Source of the DNA: JAJVID01 sp035714085
GTDB taxonomy: Bacteria > Acidobacteriota > Blastocatellia > RBC074
Direction: 5' to 3'
NCBI GenBank assembly: GCA_035714085.1
Contig: DASTMP010000131.1
Coordinates: 1-64,000, forward strand
DNA: 64,000 nucleotides
A program made the position numbers and the translations under genes. Below are positions 57,135-64,000 of the stretch, piece after piece. Positions within the stretch are counted from its first letter, which is position 1. Each line of letters starts with the position of its first letter. Below the pieces are notes generated by a model that worked only from the letters and a program-made list of their open reading frames with translations, was not told where the DNA came from and ran no database searches.

Positions 57135-58523
57135 ATGAACCGCAGAGAGGCATTGAATTTTCTGTCCAAAGCCGCCGTCGTCGGCGGCGCCGGTATTATT
57201 CCAACAGGCAGAGGATTAGCTGGTCCATTGCAAAACCAGGCGCCGCAAGAGCAGGCCTCGCGCAATGGGTTGGCGCCCGTCAAAATAAGAGACATCAAGA
57301 CGATCCTGACCGCGCCCGACGGCATTCGACTGGTCATCGTCAAAGTCGAGACGACCGAGCCGGGCCTGTATGGCTGGGGATGCGCCACGTTCACGCAGCG
57401 CGCATACGTCGTCGAGACGGCGGTCGAAAAATACCTCAAGCCGTTTCTGATCGGTCGCAACGTGGACGAGATCGAGGACATCTGGCAGTCGTCTTATATG
57501 AGTTCGTACTGGCGCAACGGCCCCGTGCTCTTCAACGCGATGAGCGGCGTCGACATCGCGCTCTGGGACATCAAGGGCAAGCGAGCCGGGATGCCGCTCT
57601 ATCAACTGCTCGGCGGCAAGGTGCGCTCGGGCGCCGATCTCTATTTCCACGCCAGCGGGCGCGACTTCCAGCAGGTCGAGGATAACGCGCGGCGCGGGAT
57701 GGAGATGGGCTACCGCTACATCCGAGTGCAGGCCGCCGTGCCGGGACTGTCGACCTATGGGGCGGGCGGCGGCGCGACCGCCGCCGCCCGCGGTCCGACC
57801 AACGAAGCCGTCGGCCCGACCAACCCGAGGAACATCTGGGATTCGACGCCTTACGTCCGAATGCTCCCCAAGCTGTTTGACCACCTGCGGACGAAACTCG
57901 GCGAGGAGGTTGAGTTATTGCACGACGTACACGAGCGCGTGACGCTGCCGCAGGCGGTACAGCTCTGCAAAGACATCGAGAAGCACCGCCTTTTCTTCCT
58001 CGAAGACCCGCTTCCGCCGGAAGAGAACGATCATTTCCGGCTACTGCGCCAGCAGACTTCGACGCCGCTGGCGATGGGCGAGTTGTTCAACACTCAGCAC
58101 GAATACGTGCCGCTGATCAAAGATCGGCTGATCGATTTCATCCGCATCCACATCTCGCAGATCGGCGGGCTCAGCCCGGCGCGCAAGGTTCAGGCGCTCT
58201 CGGAGTTCTTCGGCGTCCGCACGGCCTGGCACGGCCCCGGCGACGCTTCGCCCGTCGCGCACGCCGCGCAACTCGCGCTCGAACTGGCCAGCTACAACTT
58301 CGGCATCCACGAAGGCTACATCTTCCCGCAAAAGACGAAGGAGGTCTTCGCCGGCTGCCCCGAAGTTAAGAACGGCTATATGTACGCGCAGGAGAAGCCC
58401 GGCCTCGGCATGGAAGTGGACGAGAAGCTCGCGGCGAAATTCCCGTATCCCGATGGCCCCCCCAATTTCGATTACAGTTGGGGAACGACCAGAAGGCGCG
58501 ACGGCGCGGTAATCAGACCGTAG
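57135..58523 (+). CDS. Enolase-superfamily mannonate-dehydratase-like protein with probable Tat leader
   Basis: This 462-residue protein resembles the ManD group (mannonate/gluconate dehydratases). It has WDIKGKRAGMPLYQLLGGK, a proline- and glycine-rich capping loop, metal ligands in LLHDVHER (Asp, with His as possible acid), FFLEDPLPPE and LAMGELFNTQ, and the general-base region WHGPGDASPVAHA. The leader NRREALNFLSKAAVVGG contains a twin arginine but not the full Tat consensus. It follows the other dehydratase closely, so the two may act on epimeric acids. A strong hairpin follows the gene. Confidence 0.88.
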   Translation: MNRREALNFLSKAAVVGGAGIIPTGRGLAGPLQNQAPQEQASRNGLAPVKIRDIKTILTAPDGIRLVIVKVETTEPGLYGWGCATFTQRAYVVETAVEKYLKPFLIGRNVDEIEDIWQSSYMSSYWRNGPVLFNAMSGVDIALWDIKGKRAGMPLYQLLGGKVRSGADLYFHASGRDFQQVEDNARRGMEMGYRYIRVQAAVPGLSTYGAGGGATAAARGPTNEAVGPTNPRNIWDSTPYVRMLPKLFDHLRTKLGEEVELLHDVHERVTLPQAVQLCKDIEKHRLFFLEDPLPPEENDHFRLLRQQTSTPLAMGELFNTQHEYVPLIKDRLIDFIRIHISQIGGLSPARKVQALSEFFGVRTAWHGPGDASPVAHAAQLALELASYNFGIHEGYIFPQKTKEVFAGCPEVKNGYMYAQEKPGLGMEVDEKLAAKFPYPDGPPNFDYSWGTTRRRDGAVIRP

Positions 58524-58546
58524 GAGGAGTTTAAGAATCGGACGAC

Positions 58547-58579
58547 AAAATCGGCCACGAGGGTTTCGTGGCCGATTTT
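58547..58579 (+). terminator. Intrinsic terminator-like hairpin after the dehydratase genes
   Basis: AAAATCGGCCACGA and TCGTGGCCGATTTT form a perfect 14-base stem with a five-base loop, A-rich on the left and T-rich on the right, as in bidirectional intrinsic terminators. It closes the plus-strand block that starts at 41708. Confidence 0.85.
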
Positions 58580-58658
58580 CATGCGGGAGGTTAGCGGTTA
58601 CAATGACGATGAACCCACCCTGTATTACGCTTAACCTTTAACTTCGGACGACCACAAA

Positions 58659-60101
58659 ATGGCTGAAGAGAAAAAACAACTGATTCGCGGTCTTACTATG
58701 ACCGACACGACCGCGCTGGTCATCGGCACGGTCATCGGGACTGGCGTCTTTTTGAAAGCCGCCGTGATGGCGCAAGAGGTCGGCACGCCTGTGCTGGTCC
58801 TCGCCGCGTGGGTGGCCGCCGGGTTGCTGTCGCTGGCCGGCGCGCTGACCTATGCGGAACTCGGCGCGATGATGCCCGAAGCCGGCGGCGAGTATGTCTA
58901 CCTGCGTCATTCGTACGGCGAAGCGTCGGCGTTCCTCTTTGGCTGGCAGCGATTCATCGTCGCCGGCAGCGCTTCGGTTGCCGCCCTTGGCGTGGGCGTC
59001 GCTATCTTTCTTTCAGCGTTCTTGCCGCTCAACCACGTTTGGGTGGCGCGCACCTTCATGTTTTTGGGGAAACCGATCAACTGGGAATTCGGCTCGAAAC
59101 AACTGGTCGCAATCGGAGTGATCTTGCTGTTGTCAGCGATTAACTGTCTGACTGTCGCGTTCGGCGGAAAGGTCCAATCGGCGCTGACAATATTGAAGAT
59201 TGCTGGTATCGCATTCGTCATCGGCGGCGTTTTCTTCTTCTCCGGATCGGCGACATGGTCGAATCTGGCGACGCCGGCAGGAACGGCGCAGAGCGGAGGT
59301 TTTACTTTGTTGTCGGCGTTCGGCGTGGCCATGCTGGCGGCGTTATGGCCTTATGACGGATGGAACAACATGCCTATGGCGGCGGGAGAAGTGCAAAATC
59401 CCGGTCGAAACATCCCATTCGCCCTGGTCGCCGGAATGATCATCATCATTGTGATCTACTGCCTGGCCAACCTATCGTACTTTTACGCCTTGCCGTTTAA
59501 AGAAGTGTTGACGGCCAACTCGAGCGCCGAAACCGCCTCACTGTCGGTAGCCGCAAAGGCGGCGCAGAGTTTTCTTGGGGAGTACGGAGGGAGGTTCGCT
59601 TCGGTGGTTTTTGTGATCTCGGCTCTGGGGGCATTGAACGGCTCGATTCTGTCGAATGCGCGCGTGCCGTATGCGATGGCGCGTGAAGGACTGTTCTTCG
59701 ATAGAATGGGCGCGTTAAGCGCGGGCACCCACGTGCCGGTCTTTTCCATCATCGTCCAGGCCATCTGGTCCAGCGTGCTGGCGCTTTCAGGGACTTTCGA
59801 TCAGTTGACCGATTGTTTGCTCTTTGCTTCGTGGATTTTCTATGGCCTTGTTACTTCGTCTGTCTTCGTGCTGCGACGCAAAATGCCGAACGCCGAACGG
59901 CCATACAAGACGCTTGGTTACCCGATAATCCCGCTCGTCTTCGTGCTGGTGGCGTTGTGGCTGATCATCAACACGCTCGTCGCTCGCCGGGTTGAGTCTG
60001 TCGTCGGGCTGGGACTGATCGTGATTGGGTTGCCACTATACTTCTACTTCAAGCTGCGACAGCGTGGCGTGACAAAAACGGCTGAAGTATCAGCCGATTG
60101 A
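58659..60101 (+). CDS. APC-family amino acid permease
   Basis: This 480-residue integral membrane protein has about 12 helices. The signature TM1 reads ALVIGTVIGTGVFLKAAVMA (GTGVF break). YAELGAMMPEAGGEYVYLRH in TM2-3 and SNARVPYAMAREGLFF are typical of the LAT-like amino acid transporter branch. It likely exchanges or imports amino acids. The SD is weak. The M28 peptidase gene starts directly after its stop, so peptide breakdown and amino acid uptake may be linked. Confidence 0.9.
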   Translation: MAEEKKQLIRGLTMTDTTALVIGTVIGTGVFLKAAVMAQEVGTPVLVLAAWVAAGLLSLAGALTYAELGAMMPEAGGEYVYLRHSYGEASAFLFGWQRFIVAGSASVAALGVGVAIFLSAFLPLNHVWVARTFMFLGKPINWEFGSKQLVAIGVILLLSAINCLTVAFGGKVQSALTILKIAGIAFVIGGVFFFSGSATWSNLATPAGTAQSGGFTLLSAFGVAMLAALWPYDGWNNMPMAAGEVQNPGRNIPFALVAGMIIIIVIYCLANLSYFYALPFKEVLTANSSAETASLSVAAKAAQSFLGEYGGRFASVVFVISALGALNGSILSNARVPYAMAREGLFFDRMGALSAGTHVPVFSIIVQAIWSSVLALSGTFDQLTDCLLFASWIFYGLVTSSVFVLRRKMPNAERPYKTLGYPIIPLVFVLVALWLIINTLVARRVESVVGLGLIVIGLPLYFYFKLRQRGVTKTAEVSAD

Positions 60102-60134
60102 ATGGACTCGCTCCCATCGAGGTTTCCAGACAAG

Positions 60135-61988
60135 ATGAAAAACAGATTTTATCGATTCTTGCCATTTATCCTTCTATTCATTCTGGCGCAGATTGCTTTC
60201 ACGCAGCAGGCGCCTTCAACCGCGCCGGACGTAGCGGCGCTCAAAAAACACGTCGGCTATCTGGCCTCGGACGAACTCGAAGGCCGCCGCCCAGGAACAG
60301 CCGGAGCGGAGAAGGCGGCGGACTATATTGCCGAAGAGTTTCATCGGCTCAAACTCGGTTGCGCGCCGGATCGCGGCGACGCCGATCTCAAATGCCGTCA
60401 CAACGGAAAGCGGCGCGACGGCTATCTGAAAGAGTTTCCTTTCATCGCGGGAGTGGAGCTTGCGAAGAACAATTCGATGAGCTTCACGCGTGACGGTAAG
60501 AACAGCGCCGTCGCGCTCGGCGCTGAATGGACGCCGCTGGGCTTCTCCTCGAACGGCGCCGTCTCGCAGGCGCGGCTTGTCTTCGCCGGTTACGGCATCA
60601 CCGTCGCCGATCTGAAACATGACGATTACGCGAACCTCGACGCGAAGGGCAAAGTGGCCGTCGTCTTTGCGGGATCGCCCGACGGCGATAATCCGCACGA
60701 ACAATTCGGACGCTACGTCGACGCTCGTTTGAAAGCCGTCGCCGCGAAAGATCACGGCGCCGTGGCCCTCGTCGTCATCGCGGGGGACGAGAAGTTCGGC
60801 AATGACCGATTGTCGAAATTGAGCTATGACCAGACCGCCGGCGAGGCCGGAATCCCGGTCGCTGTCGTCTCGCGGCAGACGGCGGCGAAGTGGTTCGGGA
60901 TGGCGGACGCCTCGCAACTCGACGCGATGGAGAAAGCGAAAGACAAAACGCCAGGATATGAGGATTACGCGCGCAAGCTGCAAGACATGACTGTCGGTCT
61001 TTCAGTGGAGATCACGCGCCGCGCGGTCCCGGCATACAACGTCGTCGGAGTCATCGAAGGCGCCGATCCGAAGCTCAAACGCGAATACATCGTCATCGGC
61101 GCCCATTACGACCATCTCGGACACGGCGGCGATAGCAGTCTGGCGCCGAATTCTTCGGACGTGCATCACGGCGCGGACGACAACGCTTCGGGGACGGCCG
61201 GAATGCTCGAACTCGCGCGCATCTTCAGCGGCCAGCGCGATCAGCTTCGCCGCAGCCTCATCTTCATCGCCTTCAGCGCCGAAGAGTCCGGGCTGATCGG
61301 ATCGAACGCCTACGTCAACACTCCGGCCGCTCCGCTCGCCGACACCGTGGCTATGCTCAATATGGATATGATCGGGAGGCTGCGAGAGAACAAGTTGATG
61401 GTCGGCGGCATCGGCACGTCGCCCGAATTCCGCAAGCTGGTCGAAGGCCTCAACAACGGATTCAAGCTGCAACTGAGCGAAGACGGCTTCGGCCCTAGTG
61501 ATCATTCGTCATTCTATGCGAAGCAGATTCCGGTCCTCTTCTTCTACAGCGGGGCGCACGATGATTACCACAAACCTTCGGACACGGCGGACAAGATCAA
61601 CTACGAAGGGCAAGCAAAGATAGTCGGCTTCGTCGCCGAGATCGCGCGCGCCATTGACCGCAGCGACGCGCGTCCGGCCTACGCCCTCGCCCGCAGCCAG
61701 CCGAGCGGCCGTTCGACCAACTTCCGAGTCACTCTCGGCACGGTGCCGAACTACGCCGAGTCGAACGACGGGTTGCTGCTCGACGCTGTCCGCGACGATT
61801 CGCCCGCCGCAAAGGCCGGGCTGAAGGCCAAAGACAAGATCATCAAACTGGCCGGACGCGAAATCAAAAACGTCTACGATTACACCTACGCCCTCGGCGA
61901 GATGAAGCCCGATCAGGAATACGAAATCGAGGTCATGCGTGGCGATGAGCGGTTGAAACTCAAAATCACACCACAGGCGCGCCGATAG
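60135..61988 (+). CDS. Exported M28-family metallopeptidase with PA-like and PDZ domains
   Basis: This 617-residue protein has a signal peptide (RFLPFILLFILAQIAFTQ). A PA-like insert spans about residues 130-260 (ARLVFAGYGITVADLKHDDY). The M28 zinc aminopeptidase domain has all ligands: AHYDHLGH, HHGADDNASGT, FSAEESGLIGS, MLNMDMIG and DDYHKPSD. The C-terminal PDZ domain contains LLLDAVRDDSPAAKAGLKAK. It probably trims peptides in the periplasm. The ATG at 60135 gives a regular leader with GAGG upstream; an ATG at 60102 directly after the permease stop is the alternative. Confidence 0.92.
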   Translation: MKNRFYRFLPFILLFILAQIAFTQQAPSTAPDVAALKKHVGYLASDELEGRRPGTAGAEKAADYIAEEFHRLKLGCAPDRGDADLKCRHNGKRRDGYLKEFPFIAGVELAKNNSMSFTRDGKNSAVALGAEWTPLGFSSNGAVSQARLVFAGYGITVADLKHDDYANLDAKGKVAVVFAGSPDGDNPHEQFGRYVDARLKAVAAKDHGAVALVVIAGDEKFGNDRLSKLSYDQTAGEAGIPVAVVSRQTAAKWFGMADASQLDAMEKAKDKTPGYEDYARKLQDMTVGLSVEITRRAVPAYNVVGVIEGADPKLKREYIVIGAHYDHLGHGGDSSLAPNSSDVHHGADDNASGTAGMLELARIFSGQRDQLRRSLIFIAFSAEESGLIGSNAYVNTPAAPLADTVAMLNMDMIGRLRENKLMVGGIGTSPEFRKLVEGLNNGFKLQLSEDGFGPSDHSSFYAKQIPVLFFYSGAHDDYHKPSDTADKINYEGQAKIVGFVAEIARAIDRSDARPAYALARSQPSGRSTNFRVTLGTVPNYAESNDGLLLDAVRDDSPAAKAGLKAKDKIIKLAGREIKNVYDYTYALGEMKPDQEYEIEVMRGDERLKLKITPQARR

Positions 61989-62004
61989 TCGAGACACCAA
62001 AGAA

Positions 62005-62070
62005 AGTAGTGGGTAGTGGATAGTGGATAGTGGGCAGTGAGGAGATTAAGCACTATCCACTACCCACTTC
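62005..62070. repeat. Hairpin repeat with AGTGGGTAGTGGATAG-type arms
   Basis: The left arm of GTAGTGGGTAGTGGATAGTG units (62005-62025, with extra units to 62037) is complementary to CACTATCCACTACCCACTT (62051-62069). It lies just after the M28 peptidase gene and could terminate it. Confidence 0.88.
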
Positions 62071-62143
62071 ATCATTTCAGGCCATCCTTCCTAACGAGAT
62101 TCAGCCTCTCACCAAAGCTTCAAATAATTTTCCAATCTCAATC

Positions 62144-62187
62144 TTGCTTTTTTTCTCAGGCTATGTAGAATACTAATTAAGAAGTAT
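62144..62187 (+). promoter_or_regulatory. Promoter and probable PadR operator
   Basis: TTGCTT (62144-62149), a 16-base spacer and TAGAAT (62166-62171) form a plausible sigma-70-type promoter for the padR-ADOP pair. Overlapping the -10 element is ATACT-N8-AGTAT (62170-62187), an inverted repeat with the spacing of PadR-family operators, so the regulator probably represses itself and the permease. Confidence 0.65.
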
Positions 62188-62236
62188 CCTGATTAACTAG
62201 CATGCTATCTAAGGAGGCAGGCTAAAGGAGTTCGCC

Positions 62237-62563
62237 ATGGGAAAGGGATTTCTGTCATACGCCGCTGCGGCGGTCTTGCAGGCGGTGGCGAGCGGTTATC
62301 AATACGGGTTCGACATTATAGACATCACGGGATTGCCGGGCGGGACGGTCTATCCGGCGCTGCGGCGGCTGGAGGCCGCGGGCTACGTAACCTCGAAATG
62401 GGAGAAGCACAGCGTCGCGCAAGCCGAGCAGCGGCCGCCGCGCAAGTATTACGAAATGACGCGCGCGGGGCGCGAGGCGCTGGCTGAAGCGGTCAAGCGC
62501 TATCGATTGTTGGAGCAGACCCAGCTCGACAAGAAGCGCGATCAGAAACCTTCGAGGGCGTGA
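62237..62563 (+). CDS. PadR-family transcriptional regulator
   Basis: This 108-residue winged-helix protein has GYQYGFDIIDITGLPGGTVY and PALRRLEAAGYVTSKWEKHS, the recognition helix and wing, PPRKYYEMTRAGREALAEAV, and a short C-terminal dimerisation helix. It starts with AAAGGAG upstream of the ATG. The permease gene starts ten bases after its stop. Such PadR-ADOP pairs are very common in Acidobacteriota, and the regulator probably senses a compound exported by the permease. Confidence 0.93.
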   Translation: MGKGFLSYAAAAVLQAVASGYQYGFDIIDITGLPGGTVYPALRRLEAAGYVTSKWEKHSVAQAEQRPPRKYYEMTRAGREALAEAVKRYRLLEQTQLDKKRDQKPSRA

Positions 62564-62573
62564 GGTTGAAACC

Positions 62574-64000
62574 GTGCCGGTCTTCTATCTACGAAAACAA
62601 TTCGGCGCCAAGCCCCATCTCTGGCTGATCGCATTGATCGGCGTGATCGTGCCGCGCCGCTTGCGCGCCGACTGGCGACAGGAGTGGGAAGCGGAGTTGC
62701 GTTATCGCGAACGGCTGCTGGCCGAATGGGATCGGCTCGATTGGCGGAACAAACTCGAACTGCTGCGGCGCAGCGCGAGCGCGTTCTGGGACGCCATGGT
62801 GTTACAACCACAACGATTGGAGGATGAAATGTTTCAAGACCTGCGTTACGGCGCGCGGATGCTGTTAAAGAACCCTGCCTTCACCCTGGTGGTCGCGCTT
62901 TCGTTGGCGCTGGGGATTGGCGCGAACACGGTGGTCTTCAGCCTGCTCGACGCGGTGTTGTTAAAGACTCTGCCGGTCAAAGAGCCGGAGCGGCTTGTGC
63001 TTTTCCGCTGGCTTTCAGGAGAGAAGAAGATGTGGAACTCGACATCCTCGGAATCGAAAAGGGAGCGAGATGAGGCGACAGGATTGGAGACCGGCACATC
63101 ATTTTCATATCCAGCGTTTGAACACTTTCGATCGAACAATCTATCGCTGTCGGAGACCTTCGCTTTCCTGTACGCGGGAGTGAGTTTGAACATCGATGGG
63201 CAGGTGGAATTGGCCCCGGGTCAGCTCGTTTCGGGCAATTATTTTGCTGGCCTCGGATTGCCGGCCTTGTTGGGACGAACACTCACCAACGACGACGACA
63301 AAGCGAGCGCCGAGCCGGCGGCGGTCATCAGTTACAGGTACTGGCGGCGACGGTTTGGCGGCGATCCGGCGGTGGTGGGGAAAACCATTAACATCGGCGA
63401 TACGGCGTTTACCATCGCGGGCGTTGCGCCGCCGGAATTTTACGGGACGTCGAACCTGGGGAGAGTTGTTGACATCTGGGCGCCGCTGGCGTTCTTGCCA
63501 AAAGTTATGCCGCAGGGAGGTTATCCAAAGAGCGATCCGCTCTACTGGTGGTTGAACATTATGGGGCGGCTGAAGCCGGGTGTGAGCGCGCGACAGGCGC
63601 AAGCCGAACTCGATCTGGAGATGAGACAGCATGCCGCCGAATTGCAGAAATCGTTCAAAGACCAGCGTGACGTTCCGCAACTCGATCTCGTCTCGGGCAG
63701 CCAGGGGTTGATGCAAGCGCGCCGGCAATTTTCCGAGCCGCTGCGGGTGTTGATGATCATCGTCGGTCTAGTTCTGGCTGTGGCCTGTCTCAACGTCTCC
63801 AACCTCTTGCTTTCTCGCGCGGCGACGCGGCGGAAAGAGATCGCAGTGCGATTGGCGGCGGGCGCAAGCCGCTTACGTCTCATCCGGCAATTGTTGACCG
63901 AAAGCCTGCTGCTCGCCGTCCTGGGCGGCGCGCTGGGACTGGCTTTCGCCTATTGGGGCAAAGATGTGTTGGTGGCTTTGCGCCCGCTGGCAGGGACGCT
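62574..64000 (+). CDS. ADOP-type ABC permease (MacB/FtsX-like), partial at 3' end
   Basis: The frame starts at GTG 62574 (GAGG eight bases upstream) and stays open to the window edge (475 codons). It begins VPVFYLRKQFGAKPHLWLIA, an N-terminal cytoplasmic module with RLRADWRQEWEAELRYRERL and LEDEMFQDLRYGARMLLKNP. The first helix follows (PAFTLVVALSLALGIGANTV), then a MacB-type periplasmic domain (LVSGNYFAGLGLPALLGRTL; VISYRYWRRRFGGDPAVVG) and the FtsX-like helices (VLMIIVGLVLAVACLNVSNL, LLLSRAATRRKEIAVRLAAG). A second permease half is expected outside the window. The ATPase partner is encoded elsewhere, hence orphan. Confidence 0.9.
   Translation, partial: MPVFYLRKQFGAKPHLWLIALIGVIVPRRLRADWRQEWEAELRYRERLLAEWDRLDWRNKLELLRRSASAFWDAMVLQPQRLEDEMFQDLRYGARMLLKNPAFTLVVALSLALGIGANTVVFSLLDAVLLKTLPVKEPERLVLFRWLSGEKKMWNSTSSESKRERDEATGLETGTSFSYPAFEHFRSNNLSLSETFAFLYAGVSLNIDGQVELAPGQLVSGNYFAGLGLPALLGRTLTNDDDKASAEPAAVISYRYWRRRFGGDPAVVGKTINIGDTAFTIAGVAPPEFYGTSNLGRVVDIWAPLAFLPKVMPQGGYPKSDPLYWWLNIMGRLKPGVSARQAQAELDLEMRQHAAELQKSFKDQRDVPQLDLVSGSQGLMQARRQFSEPLRVLMIIVGLVLAVACLNVSNLLLSRAATRRKEIAVRLAAGASRLRLIRQLLTESLLLAVLGGALGLAFAYWGKDVLVALRPLAGT

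Noticed and set aside
55919..57481. Minus-strand open frame of about 520 codons opposite the dehydratases
   Set aside because: The plus strand encodes conserved enolase-superfamily active sites; the minus-strand product is low-complexity and family-free.

Overview
The window reads as chromosome of an acidobacterium-like organism. The evidence is three very large Oar-type TonB-dependent receptors with an N-terminal carboxypeptidase-regulatory-like domain, a PadR regulator coupled to an ADOP-type permease (acidobacterial duplicated orphan permease), a DUF1592-type cytochrome followed by a DUF1552 Tat protein, and a regulator with the winged-helix-like N-terminal domain common in Acidobacteriota. 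GC content is moderately high and Shine-Dalgarno (SD) sequences are mostly GAGG or AGGAG. The assignment comes from gene content, not from a database search.

Left part (1-14.9 kb, mostly minus strand): a partial sugar-nucleotide cytidylyltransferase, two alpha/beta hydrolases, a family 2 glycosyltransferase and uvrA. These are followed by a small P-loop ATPase, an NTF2-like protein, the first TonB-dependent receptor, a plus-strand O-methyltransferase, tsaD, and a membrane SpoIIE-type phosphatase preceded by a 59-residue small protein. At 15.1-16.3 kb lies a tnpB-only IS200/IS605-type element with a recognisable right end and probable omega RNA.

Middle (16.5-37.2 kb): a Gfo/Idh/MocA oxidoreductase, envelope proteins of unknown role, a cysteine desulfurase, a SAM hydroxide adenosyltransferase, folP, a GspG-like protein and a TPR protein. 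Then comes the conserved housekeeping run ispE, tRNA-Gln(TTG), prs, rplY, pth, rpsF, rpsR, rplI, dnaB, alr. dnaB carries two inteins, one in the Walker A loop and one at the RESG/SIEQD site.

Right part (37.3-64 kb): a DUF1080 protein, two tandem bestrophin-like membrane proteins, a membrane-anchored regulator, and a plus-strand block from 41.7 to 58.5 kb. That block holds the DUF1592 cytochrome, the DUF1552 Tat protein, two TonB-dependent receptors, a signal-anchored RraA-like protein and two enolase-superfamily dehydratases with Tat-type leaders. It looks like an envelope-located module for uptake and breakdown of a sugar acid or polysaccharide product. An APC permease, an M28 peptidase with a PDZ domain, a PadR regulator and a partial ADOP permease follow.

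The strongest theme outside the genes is repetitive hairpin DNA. At least ten intergenic elements consist of two inverted arms, each built from short 7-9 base degenerate tandem units. Other long palindromes sit in intergenic gaps, in the 3' end of the DUF1592 gene, in a linker of a regulator gene, and inside the first DnaB intein, where a cluster of palindromes occupies a decayed homing-endonuclease domain without breaking the frame.
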